The notes beneath the pieces are model-generated. The model was not told the DNA's origin. It did no database searches and was given only the letters and a program-made list of their open reading frames with translations. From positions 1 through 33,690 of the forward strand of contig CANRAE010000005.1 in assembly GCA_947628525.1 (NCBI GenBank): DNA of 33,690 nucleotides, written 5' to 3'. This document shows positions 26,691 through 33,690 of the stretch, piece by piece. The translations under genes and the position numbers were made by a program. Source of the stretch: an uncultured Bacilli bacterium. GTDB lineage: Bacteria > Bacillota_I > Bacilli_A > RF39 > UBA660. How positions within the stretch are numbered: the stretch's first letter is position 1; each line of letters opens with the position of its first letter.

Positions 26691-27855
26691 GACTTTATTT
26701 TGGAATTTTTTAAGTGGTCTTCTTTATGGCGCTAATACCTTTATTTTTTTATTAATTATTGCTACTTTTAAAAATGATATTGATAAAAATACTTTCTCAT
26801 TTATTCTTTCTTTGTCTTCGTTCATATATTTATTAGCCAGTATGGAAATGCGTGCTTTTCAAGTAGCTAACAAAGAATATTCATTTTCTTCATACTTATC
26901 TATCCGTTTTTTATCATCAACTATTACTTTATTAATATCTACCATTATTATTTATATAATTTATCAAAACAACGCATATTTAATGATTTTTTTACTATTT
27001 ATTTTACTAAAAGTAATAGAGGCAATGACCGAAGTAATAGAAGGAAATATGCACCAACATAACGATTTATTAGGTGCCTCTAAATCTTTATTTATAAGAA
27101 CTTTTTTAACTTTATTTGTATTTACTATAATTATATGGTTAAGACAAAACCTTTTTCTAGCAACTAGTACCATTGTGATTCTTAATATTATTTATTGCCT
27201 ATTGTTATATATTTGGGCAATAAAAAAAGAACAAATAAAATTGAACTTTCATGATTGTTATAATATTTTTCCTATATTAAAAAAATTAATACCTCTTACA
27301 ATTGGTTCTTGTTTATGGTTTTCGTTATTCTTTTTTCCTAAAATAAGATTAGAATTTATAGATAATAACTTACAATATATTTTAAATTGTTTAATTATAC
27401 CCTGTTCTTTCTTTAATTTAATTAGTAGCTTTTGTTTTAAAAATACTTTATTAATATTTAGAGATACCGTTAATGATCAAAAGTTATTTATTAAAAAAGT
27501 TAAGCACTATCTTATACTATTATTTTTAATATGTGTACCTCTTACAATAATAAGTTATTATTTAGGGATACCTCTATTAAGTTATTTATTTAAAGTATCT
27601 ATAAAAAAATACAATATGGCTTTTTTAATATTAATAATAAGTGGGGAACTAAACTTAATCAGTAATTTTTGTTATTATATGTTAGTTATTTTAAAAAAGC
27701 CTAGAACCATTTTACTAGGATATTTATTAAGTTTTATTATTTTAGTAACTTTATTAATATTATCTAATTCTCTTGTTAGTATTTGTTTATCTATATTAAT
27801 TGCCATGCTATGTAATTTATTATTTTTTATCTACCATATATTTAAAAATAGTTAA
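26680..27855 (+). CDS. Wzx/TacF-like polysaccharide or teichoic-acid flippase
   Basis: Very hydrophobic 391-residue protein with about 10-12 membrane helices spread over its full length, and short charged loops. It has the general MOP-superfamily look (FWNFLSGLLYGANTFIFLL at the start, repeated Leu/Ile-rich helices with Lys/Asn loops). Its position directly after licD suggests export of a lipid-linked, phospho-decorated oligosaccharide, as TacF does in pneumococcus. The start is best at the ATG 26680, with GGTGA 5 nt upstream inside the licD end. Its stop codon overlaps the licC stop by 4 nt on the other strand. Family call is from topology and context, not from a diagnostic motif. Confidence 0.7.
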   Translation: MKNKTLFWNFLSGLLYGANTFIFLLIIATFKNDIDKNTFSFILSLSSFIYLLASMEMRAFQVANKEYSFSSYLSIRFLSSTITLLISTIIIYIIYQNNAYLMIFLLFILLKVIEAMTEVIEGNMHQHNDLLGASKSLFIRTFLTLFVFTIIIWLRQNLFLATSTIVILNIIYCLLLYIWAIKKEQIKLNFHDCYNIFPILKKLIPLTIGSCLWFSLFFFPKIRLEFIDNNLQYILNCLIIPCSFFNLISSFCFKNTLLIFRDTVNDQKLFIKKVKHYLILLFLICVPLTIISYYLGIPLLSYLFKVSIKKYNMAFLILIISGELNLISNFCYYMLVILKKPRTILLGYLLSFIILVTLLILSNSLVSICLSILIAMLCNLLFFIYHIFKNS

Positions 27856-28559
27856 AAGTATTTTCTTTTAGATAATTGCTTATTTTCAAACTTTTTAGCT
27901 ACTCTTTGATAATCATCAATATTATCAATTTCATCTACTTTATCACTATCTATATTGGTTTCAATCATATAAATCTCATTTAAAGAGTTAAAAACAACAT
28001 GGTCATAATATAAATGGGGATTTTCTAAATCACTAATAGATACTTTTTTTAAATTGTCTCTTAATATTTTGGCATCACTATTAATATAATAACTGATTCC
28101 AAACAAAGTGGGTCTATTTTCATTAGTTATATCAAAACCTATAATACGATCTTCTAAAAGTTGTAACGCCCATTCATTATTTGTTTTTTCTCTAATAACA
28201 GTATAATAAGTACTCTGATTATGTCTTTGAAAAATATTATCTAAAAGACAAACATCACTATCAATAACAAATGAATCATTTAATTTATCACTAGCTAATG
28301 ACAAAGAATAAATATTATTAAATTTTTTATAATAAGGATTATTAATTAAATGACAACCATATTTGTCTTTTAAATATTCAAATTGATCACCACAGAAACC
28401 CGTTACAATACTTATATCATTAATACCATTTTCTTTTAAATATTCAATAGTATATTCAATTAATGGTTTATTATTAAATAACAAAAGTGATTTTGGAGTG
28501 CTTTTAGTTAATGGATATAATCTAGTTGAACAACCTCCGGCTAAAATTATTGCATTCAT
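27852..28559 (-). CDS. licC: LicC-like CTP:phosphocholine cytidylyltransferase
   Basis: Sugar-nucleotidyltransferase-fold enzyme that would make CDP-choline for LicD. The N-terminus AIILAGGCSTRLYPLT and TPKSLL is the nucleotide-binding loop and signature. Remembered pneumococcal LicC text aligns well: LIEYTIEYLKENGINDISIV, NNIYSLSLA (LicC NNFYSLYL), SFVIDSDVCLL (LicC SYVIDADNYLF, metal Asp about 100-102), STYYTVIREKTNNEW (LicC STYFSVYREDCTNEW) and a late EIDNIDDY. Length 235 matches. Start at 28559 (MNAIIL) has AAGGGG at normal spacing; the Met at 28565 is too close. It has its own promoter and is convergent with the flippase. No choline kinase (licA) or transporter (licB) is in the window. 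Confidence 0.85.
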   Translation of the reverse strand: MNAIILAGGCSTRLYPLTKSTPKSLLLFNNKPLIEYTIEYLKENGINDISIVTGFCGDQFEYLKDKYGCHLINNPYYKKFNNIYSLSLASDKLNDSFVIDSDVCLLDNIFQRHNQSTYYTVIREKTNNEWALQLLEDRIIGFDITNENRPTLFGISYYINSDAKILRDNLKKVSISDLENPHLYYDHVVFNSLNEIYMIETNIDSDKVDEIDNIDDYQRVAKKFENKQLSKRKYF

Positions 28560-28578
28560 AAACATTATCCCCTTTCAC

Positions 28579-28607
28579 ATTATAACTTATATAAAATTTC
28601 TTTTCAA
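28579..28607 (-). promoter_or_regulatory. licC promoter
   Basis: Minus strand TTGAAA (28607-28602), 17-nt spacer, perfect TATAAT (28584-28579), about 20 nt before the licC start. Confidence 0.8.
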
Positions 28608-28615
28608 TAAACCAA

Positions 28616-28644
28616 TTTACTTTTTACCAAAATAACGATATACT
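28616..28644 (+). promoter_or_regulatory. Promoter of the large membrane protein gene
   Basis: Plus strand TTTACT (28616-28621), 17-nt spacer, TATACT (28639-28644). It is back to back with the licC promoter in a 105-nt gap, so the two may be co-regulated. Confidence 0.5.
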
Positions 28645-28664
28645 CTAATAAAATGAGGTGCTTT

Positions 28665-30692
28665 ATGAAAAAATTTAAACAATCCTATTTATTTTGTTTT
28701 TTAATTATTTTATTATCATTTTTACTTATAGCTATACTTTGTAAATTTAATTTTAGTAAAATTGTTTTTTTAAGCATCCCAATGCTTTTAGTAGATTTTT
28801 TCATAATTAGTGGATCAAAAACAGCTTGTAAATACTTGTATAAATATCGTTTTTTAATATTAGGCATCATCTTTATTATCTTAGTATTAGGAAAATATCA
28901 TGGTTCATCAATAAATATTTGGAACAATATAATAGAACCTAGTACCACTATATCAAATAATACTCCTTTGTTTTTCCGTGGACAAGATATACGTAGTGAT
29001 GAATGGGCGGTATCAACACCTATTACTATTAGTCAATTAGCTAATAATTCTAACTTTAATTATTTATCACCAATAGTACGAGGCGGAAACACTGATATGT
29101 TTATCACCTATGGTGGACCAGTTAAAGATATTGTACAAATAAGCTGGCTTAGTAAAATAGGTTATTTATTTTTTGGTGAAGAATATGGATTATCAATATT
29201 TTGGTGGGGACGTCTTTTAGGTTTATTTATTGTATCATTTGAATTTATGATGATATTAAGTAACAAGAAAAAGTTAATATCTTTAATATATGCATCAATT
29301 ATCGTGTGTTCTCCACCTATTGCTTGGTGGTACTCAGTTATGATAATTGAAATATTATTATATGGTCAATTATTAGTAGTCCTTCTCTATTACTTTTTAA
29401 CCGTAAAAAGCGATAAAATCAAGTACTTAATTGCCATTGGCCTTGCTATTAGCTTTCTTAATTATTGCATGACCCTATATCCATCTTGGTCCATACCTTT
29501 TGCCATTGTATTTGCCATTATTGGTATACATATTTTACGAAACAATGCAAGAGCTTTTACTAAAAGCGATCTTATTAGTATCTTTTTATTCTTAATTATA
29601 GTCTCTTTTATTGGTATACGCATTTTTTATTTAAGTAAAGATACTTTTATATCACTACTTCAAACAAAATACCCTACTAATTATGAAAAAGAATATCTAT
29701 ATTTTAAACAAATATTTAATTGGCCTTTATCCATATTGTTAAATTATTATTCTTATGTTGATTATAACAATCTTTGTGAAACAGCTAATTTTATATCACT
29801 TAGTCCTCTGCCATTGATATTATCTATATATTATTTATATAAAAACAAAGGGCAAAATAAAAATATTTTATATCTTAGTATTTTTTGCTTATTGTTAATG
29901 GTTATAGTAATAATTCCTTTGCCAGACATTTTTTATAAATTAACTTTTTCTTCTTCTTTTCATTTTTCTAGGGTTAATATTGTTATTAATTATATTAATT
30001 TATTACTATTCTTCTTATTGTTAATAAATAATTTTAAATTAAACAAAAAGGAAATGAGTATCATAACTATACTTTGTATAATATTGATATTATTATCTAA
30101 TGTTATTGTTTTAAATTATTATAATTATTATCTTTTATTAATCGCTACAATTATGTTATTTATGATAGGAATAATGGCTTTTGATAAAAATAAACAAAAA
30201 CTTTGTTTATTAATACTTCTTTTCTTTAATTTTATTAGTGTTTTTGATGTTAATCCCATTGCCCGTGGTACTAGTGTATTACACGAAAAGCCATTTGCTA
30301 AAAAAGTAAGAGAAATAGTTGCTATTGATAAAGATGCTAAATGGATAACTTTAAATGACCTTTGGTTACAAAATTATTTAGCAGCTAATGGGGCTAAAAC
30401 CATTAATACAGTTAATTATTACCCTAATATAGATTTATGGAAAAAAATTGACAGTAACCTAGAACATGCAGAAGTTTATAATCGCTACGCCCACATTCAA
30501 ATAATTCCTAGTGATGAAACAGCTTTTACTATTATAAATAGAGATGCAATAAATGTATATTTAACATATGCTGATTTAAAACAATTAAATGTCAAATATA
30601 TCGCTACAAGTTTAGAAATAGAGCCAGATGTCGGTTATCCCGTTGAAATAAGATATTGTAGTGAAAATATGTACATCTATGAAGTAAAATAA
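28665..30692 (+). CDS. Large polytopic membrane protein (GT-C/YfhO-like)
   Basis: 675-residue integral membrane protein with about 12 helices. A long extracytoplasmic loop after the third helix holds FFRGQDIRSDEWAVSTP and an aromatic Gly-rich FITYGGPVK segment, and a soluble C-terminal tail of about 120 residues follows the last helix (from roughly VNPIARGTSVLHEKPF). This plan resembles GT-C glycosyltransferases and YfhO-type proteins that modify wall polymers using lipid-linked sugars. I see no diagnostic motif, so the exact family is uncertain. Start at 28665 with GAGGTG upstream; the Met at 28653 overlaps that site. Neighbours (licC, licD, flippase) support a role in surface-glycan decoration. 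A terminator shared with gpmI follows. Confidence 0.65.
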   Translation: MKKFKQSYLFCFLIILLSFLLIAILCKFNFSKIVFLSIPMLLVDFFIISGSKTACKYLYKYRFLILGIIFIILVLGKYHGSSINIWNNIIEPSTTISNNTPLFFRGQDIRSDEWAVSTPITISQLANNSNFNYLSPIVRGGNTDMFITYGGPVKDIVQISWLSKIGYLFFGEEYGLSIFWWGRLLGLFIVSFEFMMILSNKKKLISLIYASIIVCSPPIAWWYSVMIIEILLYGQLLVVLLYYFLTVKSDKIKYLIAIGLAISFLNYCMTLYPSWSIPFAIVFAIIGIHILRNNARAFTKSDLISIFLFLIIVSFIGIRIFYLSKDTFISLLQTKYPTNYEKEYLYFKQIFNWPLSILLNYYSYVDYNNLCETANFISLSPLPLILSIYYLYKNKGQNKNILYLSIFCLLLMVIVIIPLPDIFYKLTFSSSFHFSRVNIVINYINLLLFFLLLINNFKLNKKEMSIITILCIILILLSNVIVLNYYNYYLLLIATIMLFMIGIMAFDKNKQKLCLLILLFFNFISVFDVNPIARGTSVLHEKPFAKKVREIVAIDKDAKWITLNDLWLQNYLAANGAKTINTVNYYPNIDLWKKIDSNLEHAEVYNRYAHIQIIPSDETAFTIINRDAINVYLTYADLKQLNVKYIATSLEIEPDVGYPVEIRYCSENMYIYEVK

Positions 30693-30725
30693 GAACCATC
30701 ATAATTATACAATGGTTCTTTTTCT
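30691..30725. terminator. Shared terminator between the membrane protein gene and gpmI
   Basis: 9-bp stem AAGAACCAT/ATGGTTCTT (30691-30699, 30712-30720) with a 12-nt loop. A T run follows on the plus strand (TTTCTTT). On the minus strand the tract is weaker (TATTTTAC). Confidence 0.8.
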
Positions 30726-32246
30726 TTATTTATTTTCTGTAACTAAAACATCACCAGTCATTTCCTTAGGTATTTCTAAATGCATTACTTTTAAAATTGT
30801 TGGTGCTATGTCAGCTAATTTTCCAATACGATTACTATCAATAGTATACTCTTTATTCAAAAAAATAAATGGTACTAAATTAGTTGAATGCATTTTATTT
30901 GGTGTTCCATCTGGATCGATCATATTTTCACAATTACCATGATCAGCAGTAATGAAAATATTATACTTTTCTGGATCAATATTCTGTATTATTTTACCCA
31001 AGCAATTATCTAAATGTTCTACCCCTTCTATTACCTTAGGATATATTCCAGTATGACCTAAGGCATCACCATTAGGAAAATTAACAACTATAAAATCATA
31101 TTTATCCTTAGCTCCAATTAAATAATCTGTTATATCATAAGAACGCATTTTAGGATCTTCATCATAAGTAAATACATGTGAACGTTCAAATATTTGGCGA
31201 TCTTCCTTAGGAAAGATGTTATCACAACATCCACTAAAATAGAAAGTAACATGTCCTGATTTTTCAAATTCACTTAGACGTAATTGTTTTAATCCTTTAT
31301 TACTAATGTACTCTCCTAATGTATTATTTAAATCTTCTGGTTTAAAAGCAACATATAAGTTTTTATAAGCACTATTTTCTTCATAATCGGTCATTGTAAC
31401 TAGGGTTAAATCTAATTTTTTTACAGGAAATTCTTTAAAATTTGGATCTTTTAAACTTCTTAAAAATTGAATCATACGATCTGATCTAAAATTAAACATT
31501 ATCATGCTGTCATTAGAATTAATAGGGACTTTTTGTATAACCGTAGGCTTCATAAATTCATCGGTTAAATTCTCTTCATATTCTTTTTGAAAGGCCTCAT
31601 TAATATCTTTTACATTAATATTGCTTTCACCGTTAATAATAGCGTTATAAGCTAATGACGTTAACTCCCAATTACGATCCCTATTCATGGCATAATATCT
31701 ACCACCAATTGTAACGATCTTACCAACGCCAAGTTCTTCTATTTTTTCTTGTAATTCTTCTATATACTTAGGTGCTACCAAAGGTTCAGTATCACGCCCA
31801 TCTAATAAAGCATGAATATAAACACGATCGAAGTTTTCTTTTTTACATAATTCTAATAAAGCTTTAATATGGTCAATATGCGAATGAATTCCTCCATCTG
31901 AAACCATTCCTAATAAATGTAAATTTGAATTATGTTCTTTGCAATTATTTATAGCTTGTAAAAAAGCTTCATTTGAAAAAAATGATTTATCAGAAATAGC
32001 TTTATTTATTTTCATTAGTGATTGGTATACAATTCTACCTGCTCCTATATTAGTATGTCCAACTTCACTATTTCCCATTTGTCCTTTGGGAATGCCGACC
32101 GCTTCTCCACTAGCTTCTAATCTACAATGTGGATAATGTGCCCACAAATAGTCAAAATTAGGCTTTTTAGCCTCTAAAAAAGCATTACCATAAGTCTCTT
32201 CACGTAGACCTACTCCATCCATAATGATTAATATTACTGGTTTCAT
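30726..32246 (-). CDS. gpmI: 2,3-bisphosphoglycerate-independent phosphoglycerate mutase
   Basis: Interconverts 3- and 2-phosphoglycerate in glycolysis; alkaline-phosphatase superfamily, two-metal enzyme. Metal Asp10 in IIMDGVG, phospho-Ser60 in GQMGNSEVGHTNIGAGR, then HALLDGRDT, GRYYAMNRDRNWE, FNFRSDRM, and the late metal motifs NFPNGDALGHTG and TADHGNCENM with HST. Length 506 is normal. GGAGGAG precedes the start. It supplies the substrate of enolase, which lies elsewhere in the window (9-10 kb). It lies 12 nt after the DUF4143-like ATPase gene and no clear promoter of its own is seen, so it may share that transcript. Confidence 0.97.
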   Translation of the reverse strand: MKPVILIIMDGVGLREETYGNAFLEAKKPNFDYLWAHYPHCRLEASGEAVGIPKGQMGNSEVGHTNIGAGRIVYQSLMKINKAISDKSFFSNEAFLQAINNCKEHNSNLHLLGMVSDGGIHSHIDHIKALLELCKKENFDRVYIHALLDGRDTEPLVAPKYIEELQEKIEELGVGKIVTIGGRYYAMNRDRNWELTSLAYNAIINGESNINVKDINEAFQKEYEENLTDEFMKPTVIQKVPINSNDSMIMFNFRSDRMIQFLRSLKDPNFKEFPVKKLDLTLVTMTDYEENSAYKNLYVAFKPEDLNNTLGEYISNKGLKQLRLSEFEKSGHVTFYFSGCCDNIFPKEDRQIFERSHVFTYDEDPKMRSYDITDYLIGAKDKYDFIVVNFPNGDALGHTGIYPKVIEGVEHLDNCLGKIIQNIDPEKYNIFITADHGNCENMIDPDGTPNKMHSTNLVPFIFLNKEYTIDSNRIGKLADIAPTILKVMHLEIPKEMTGDVLVTENK

Positions 32247-32258
32247 AACTTTCTCCTC

Positions 32259-33533
32259 CTATAATGTATCTGCAAGACAAAACAAAGCATAAATAGGTAT
32301 ATAGCGAACACCTTTTTTCAAACTGAAATTATCTTCGGTAATACGTATAGCATCTTTTACTTTAAATTTATTCATAAAAAGGGTAAGAGCTTTGGATTTA
32401 GAAATATTTTTATTTACTAACTCTATGGGAATAATTCTACCTGCTCTTGTCTGAATTATAAAATTTACTTCTGCTTTGCCTTCTGATTGATAATAATATA
32501 ATCCATATCCATTACTAATTAAATTAATAGCAATACAATTTTCATATATAATGTTTTTAATAGAATAATCATTTAAGAACTTGTTTCTATTCAAATGCAT
32601 TTGATAAAACAAAACACCTGTATCATTCATATATAACTTAAAACTCTCAGGATCTTTACAAGAACTAAGGGGCGACTTAACTTCACTTATTTTATAACAT
32701 TTATAAGCAATGTTATTATTATGTAAAAAAGAAATGGCTTTGTCAAAATCTTTTGATCTACTACCTAACTTAATTAATCCATATTGAAATTTACGATTTT
32801 GTTTTTGTAATTGAAAGGGAATGCTATCTAGTACCTCATTACATCTACTAATATCTATCAAATTATCCATTGTTCCTATTTCTTTTTTATAACAATCTAA
32901 TACTTTCGCATATACTGGTAAAGTTAATAAAGTGTTTTTTTCTGACAATTTAATATTAACTGCTTCGGGCATTCCACCAGTCATAATGAAGTCATCAAAA
33001 TATTCCATGGCTAGTGTATGAAAAGGCATAGGTGTATTATTTTTAAAAGAAGTCTTAATAAAATCTATTAATTGTTGATTTCCCATAGATAATAAATATT
33101 CTTCAAAATCAAGTGGAAACATTGCTTTGTAATGAAATTCTTCACCTTTAAAAGTATTTAAATTATCTTTTTTAGATGTAATCATAATAATATGATAATT
33201 ATTATCAAACTTTCCAAATACCCTAAGACCATTAACTATTACTGGATCATCAACATTATCAAATATTATTAATGTATCATTAGCCATAATAGTTTCATTA
33301 GATAAAAGAGATAATTTCGTAATAATACGATCAATAGTTTTCTCTTTACTTAAAAGACTTACAAGTTCTAAATTATTATCACAATTAAAATAAGCAACAT
33401 TCTTATATTCTTCTTCCCCAAATTTTAAAGCCGTATAAGTTTTCCCTACTTGTTTATTTCCGTATATCAAAAGTGGTTTTCTAGTTACATCTTTTTTCCA
33501 ACGCATTAAATAAGTATTTATTTTTCGTTCCAT
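32259..33533 (-). CDS. DUF4143-type AAA ATPase (COG1373-like)
   Basis: Predicted ATPase with a C-terminal nuclease-like fold domain. Walker A is GNKQVGKT (25-32). The Walker B position reads TLIIFDNVDDP (92 is Asp, 93 is Asn), where the family usually has Asp-Glu, so the catalytic Glu may be missing. FPLDFEEYLLSMG and FDDFIMTGGMPEAVN are the family blocks. The C-terminal part with KAEVNFIIQTRAGRIIPIELVN resembles the DUF4143 E-V-D-F and E-K segment. Length 424 is usual. Start at 33533 has TAGGAGGT upstream; longer in-frame starts were rejected. Function of these proteins is poorly known. It precedes gpmI by 12 nt. Confidence 0.8.
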   Translation of the reverse strand: MERKINTYLMRWKKDVTRKPLLIYGNKQVGKTYTALKFGEEEYKNVAYFNCDNNLELVSLLSKEKTIDRIITKLSLLSNETIMANDTLIIFDNVDDPVIVNGLRVFGKFDNNYHIIMITSKKDNLNTFKGEEFHYKAMFPLDFEEYLLSMGNQQLIDFIKTSFKNNTPMPFHTLAMEYFDDFIMTGGMPEAVNIKLSEKNTLLTLPVYAKVLDCYKKEIGTMDNLIDISRCNEVLDSIPFQLQKQNRKFQYGLIKLGSRSKDFDKAISFLHNNNIAYKCYKISEVKSPLSSCKDPESFKLYMNDTGVLFYQMHLNRNKFLNDYSIKNIIYENCIAINLISNGYGLYYYQSEGKAEVNFIIQTRAGRIIPIELVNKNISKSKALTLFMNKFKVKDAIRITEDNFSLKKGVRYIPIYALFCLADTL

Positions 33534-33567
33534 AAAATGACCTCCTATCACAATTATATACAATGTA

Positions 33568-33596
33568 ATTATATTATTTTATTTATAACAAGTCAA
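33568..33596 (-). promoter_or_regulatory. Promoter of the ATPase-gpmI unit
   Basis: Minus strand TTGACT (33596-33591), 17-nt spacer, TATAAT (33573-33568). A second TATAAT lies at 33558-33553. Together they sit about 20-40 nt before the start codon at 33533. Confidence 0.65.
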
Positions 33597-33614
33597 TATA
33601 CTGTCAATTTGTGC

Positions 33615-33662
33615 AAGAAAAGAATTAAAATGAAATACAAAAAATATATTTCATTTTAATTC
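33615..33662 (-). terminator. Long perfect hairpin at the right edge
   Basis: Perfect 16-bp inverted repeat, arms 33622-33637 and 33647-33662, loop of 9 nt. On the minus strand it is followed by TTTTCTTG, so it probably terminates a minus-strand gene entering from beyond the window. Confidence 0.65.
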
Positions 33663-33689
33663 GCGCCTTTCGGCCATTACCATAATTTG
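33651..33689 (-). CDS. Possible C-terminal end of a truncated gene
   Basis: A minus-strand frame open from the window edge ends QIMVMAERRELK then TGA (33653-33651). The stop falls inside the hairpin arm, the same arrangement as at smpB. Only 12 residues are visible, so no family can be named, and another frame (ending at about 33625) is also open. Confidence 0.3.
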   Translation of the reverse strand, partial: QIMVMAERRELK

Positions 33690-33690
33690 G

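Overview
This is an AT-rich, gene-dense chromosomal segment of a low-GC Gram-positive bacterium. TGA is a real stop (it ends murD) and tryptophan is TGG, so the standard bacterial code applies and this is not a TGA-recoding Mycoplasma. The organism makes peptidoglycan (MurD, a FemX-like branching enzyme), is glycolytic (enolase, GpmI), and has a tmRNA whose tag ends in Leu-Ala-Phe-Ala. An uncultured gut-type Bacilli lineage (RF39, Erysipelotrichales or Mycoplasmatota relatives) fits best, but the exact taxon is an inference. No mobile element, CRISPR array, tRNA or rRNA was seen.

Layout. 1-4.5 kb (minus): secG, rnr (RNase R), a capA-like metallophosphatase, smpB and ssrA, the familiar Firmicute trans-translation and RNA-decay block. 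4.6-8.7 kb (minus): a compact four-gene operon between secG and eno, two genes that are usually neighbours. It encodes a ParB/sulfiredoxin-fold-like protein, an arginyl-tRNA-synthetase-like protein with a destroyed HIGH motif, a microcin-C-immunity-type S66 peptidase with an intact triad, and a GT-B glycosyltransferase. This is the most unusual part of the window. 9-11.6 kb (minus): murD-eno. 11.7-14.1 kb (plus): a FemX-like peptidyltransferase and a lipase-like alpha/beta hydrolase. 14.2-16.8 kb (minus): a P2-type calcium ATPase. 17-21.3 kb (minus): the str operon rpsL-rpsG-fusA-tuf. 21.5-24.6 kb: a PflX-like radical SAM protein (plus), then dinB and a putative HExxH protease (minus). 24.7-30.7 kb: a surface-glycan locus with a GT2, LicD, a Wzx/TacF-like flippase, a LicC-like cytidylyltransferase (minus) and a large polytopic membrane protein. 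30.7-33.5 kb (minus): a DUF4143-type ATPase followed by gpmI. The right edge holds a long hairpin and perhaps the last codons of another minus-strand gene.

How the genes work together. Much of the window is core machinery: translation, ribosome rescue, RNA decay, glycolysis and cell wall. Two accessory modules stand out. The LicC/LicD/flippase set suggests phosphocholine-type decoration of a teichoic-acid-like polymer. The four-gene island joins an aminoacyl-adenylate-type enzyme relic with a peptidase family known to destroy aminoacyl-nucleotide conjugates, plus a glycosyltransferase. This suggests either synthesis of, or immunity to, an aminoacyl or peptidyl conjugate. That reading is a hypothesis, not a demonstrated function.
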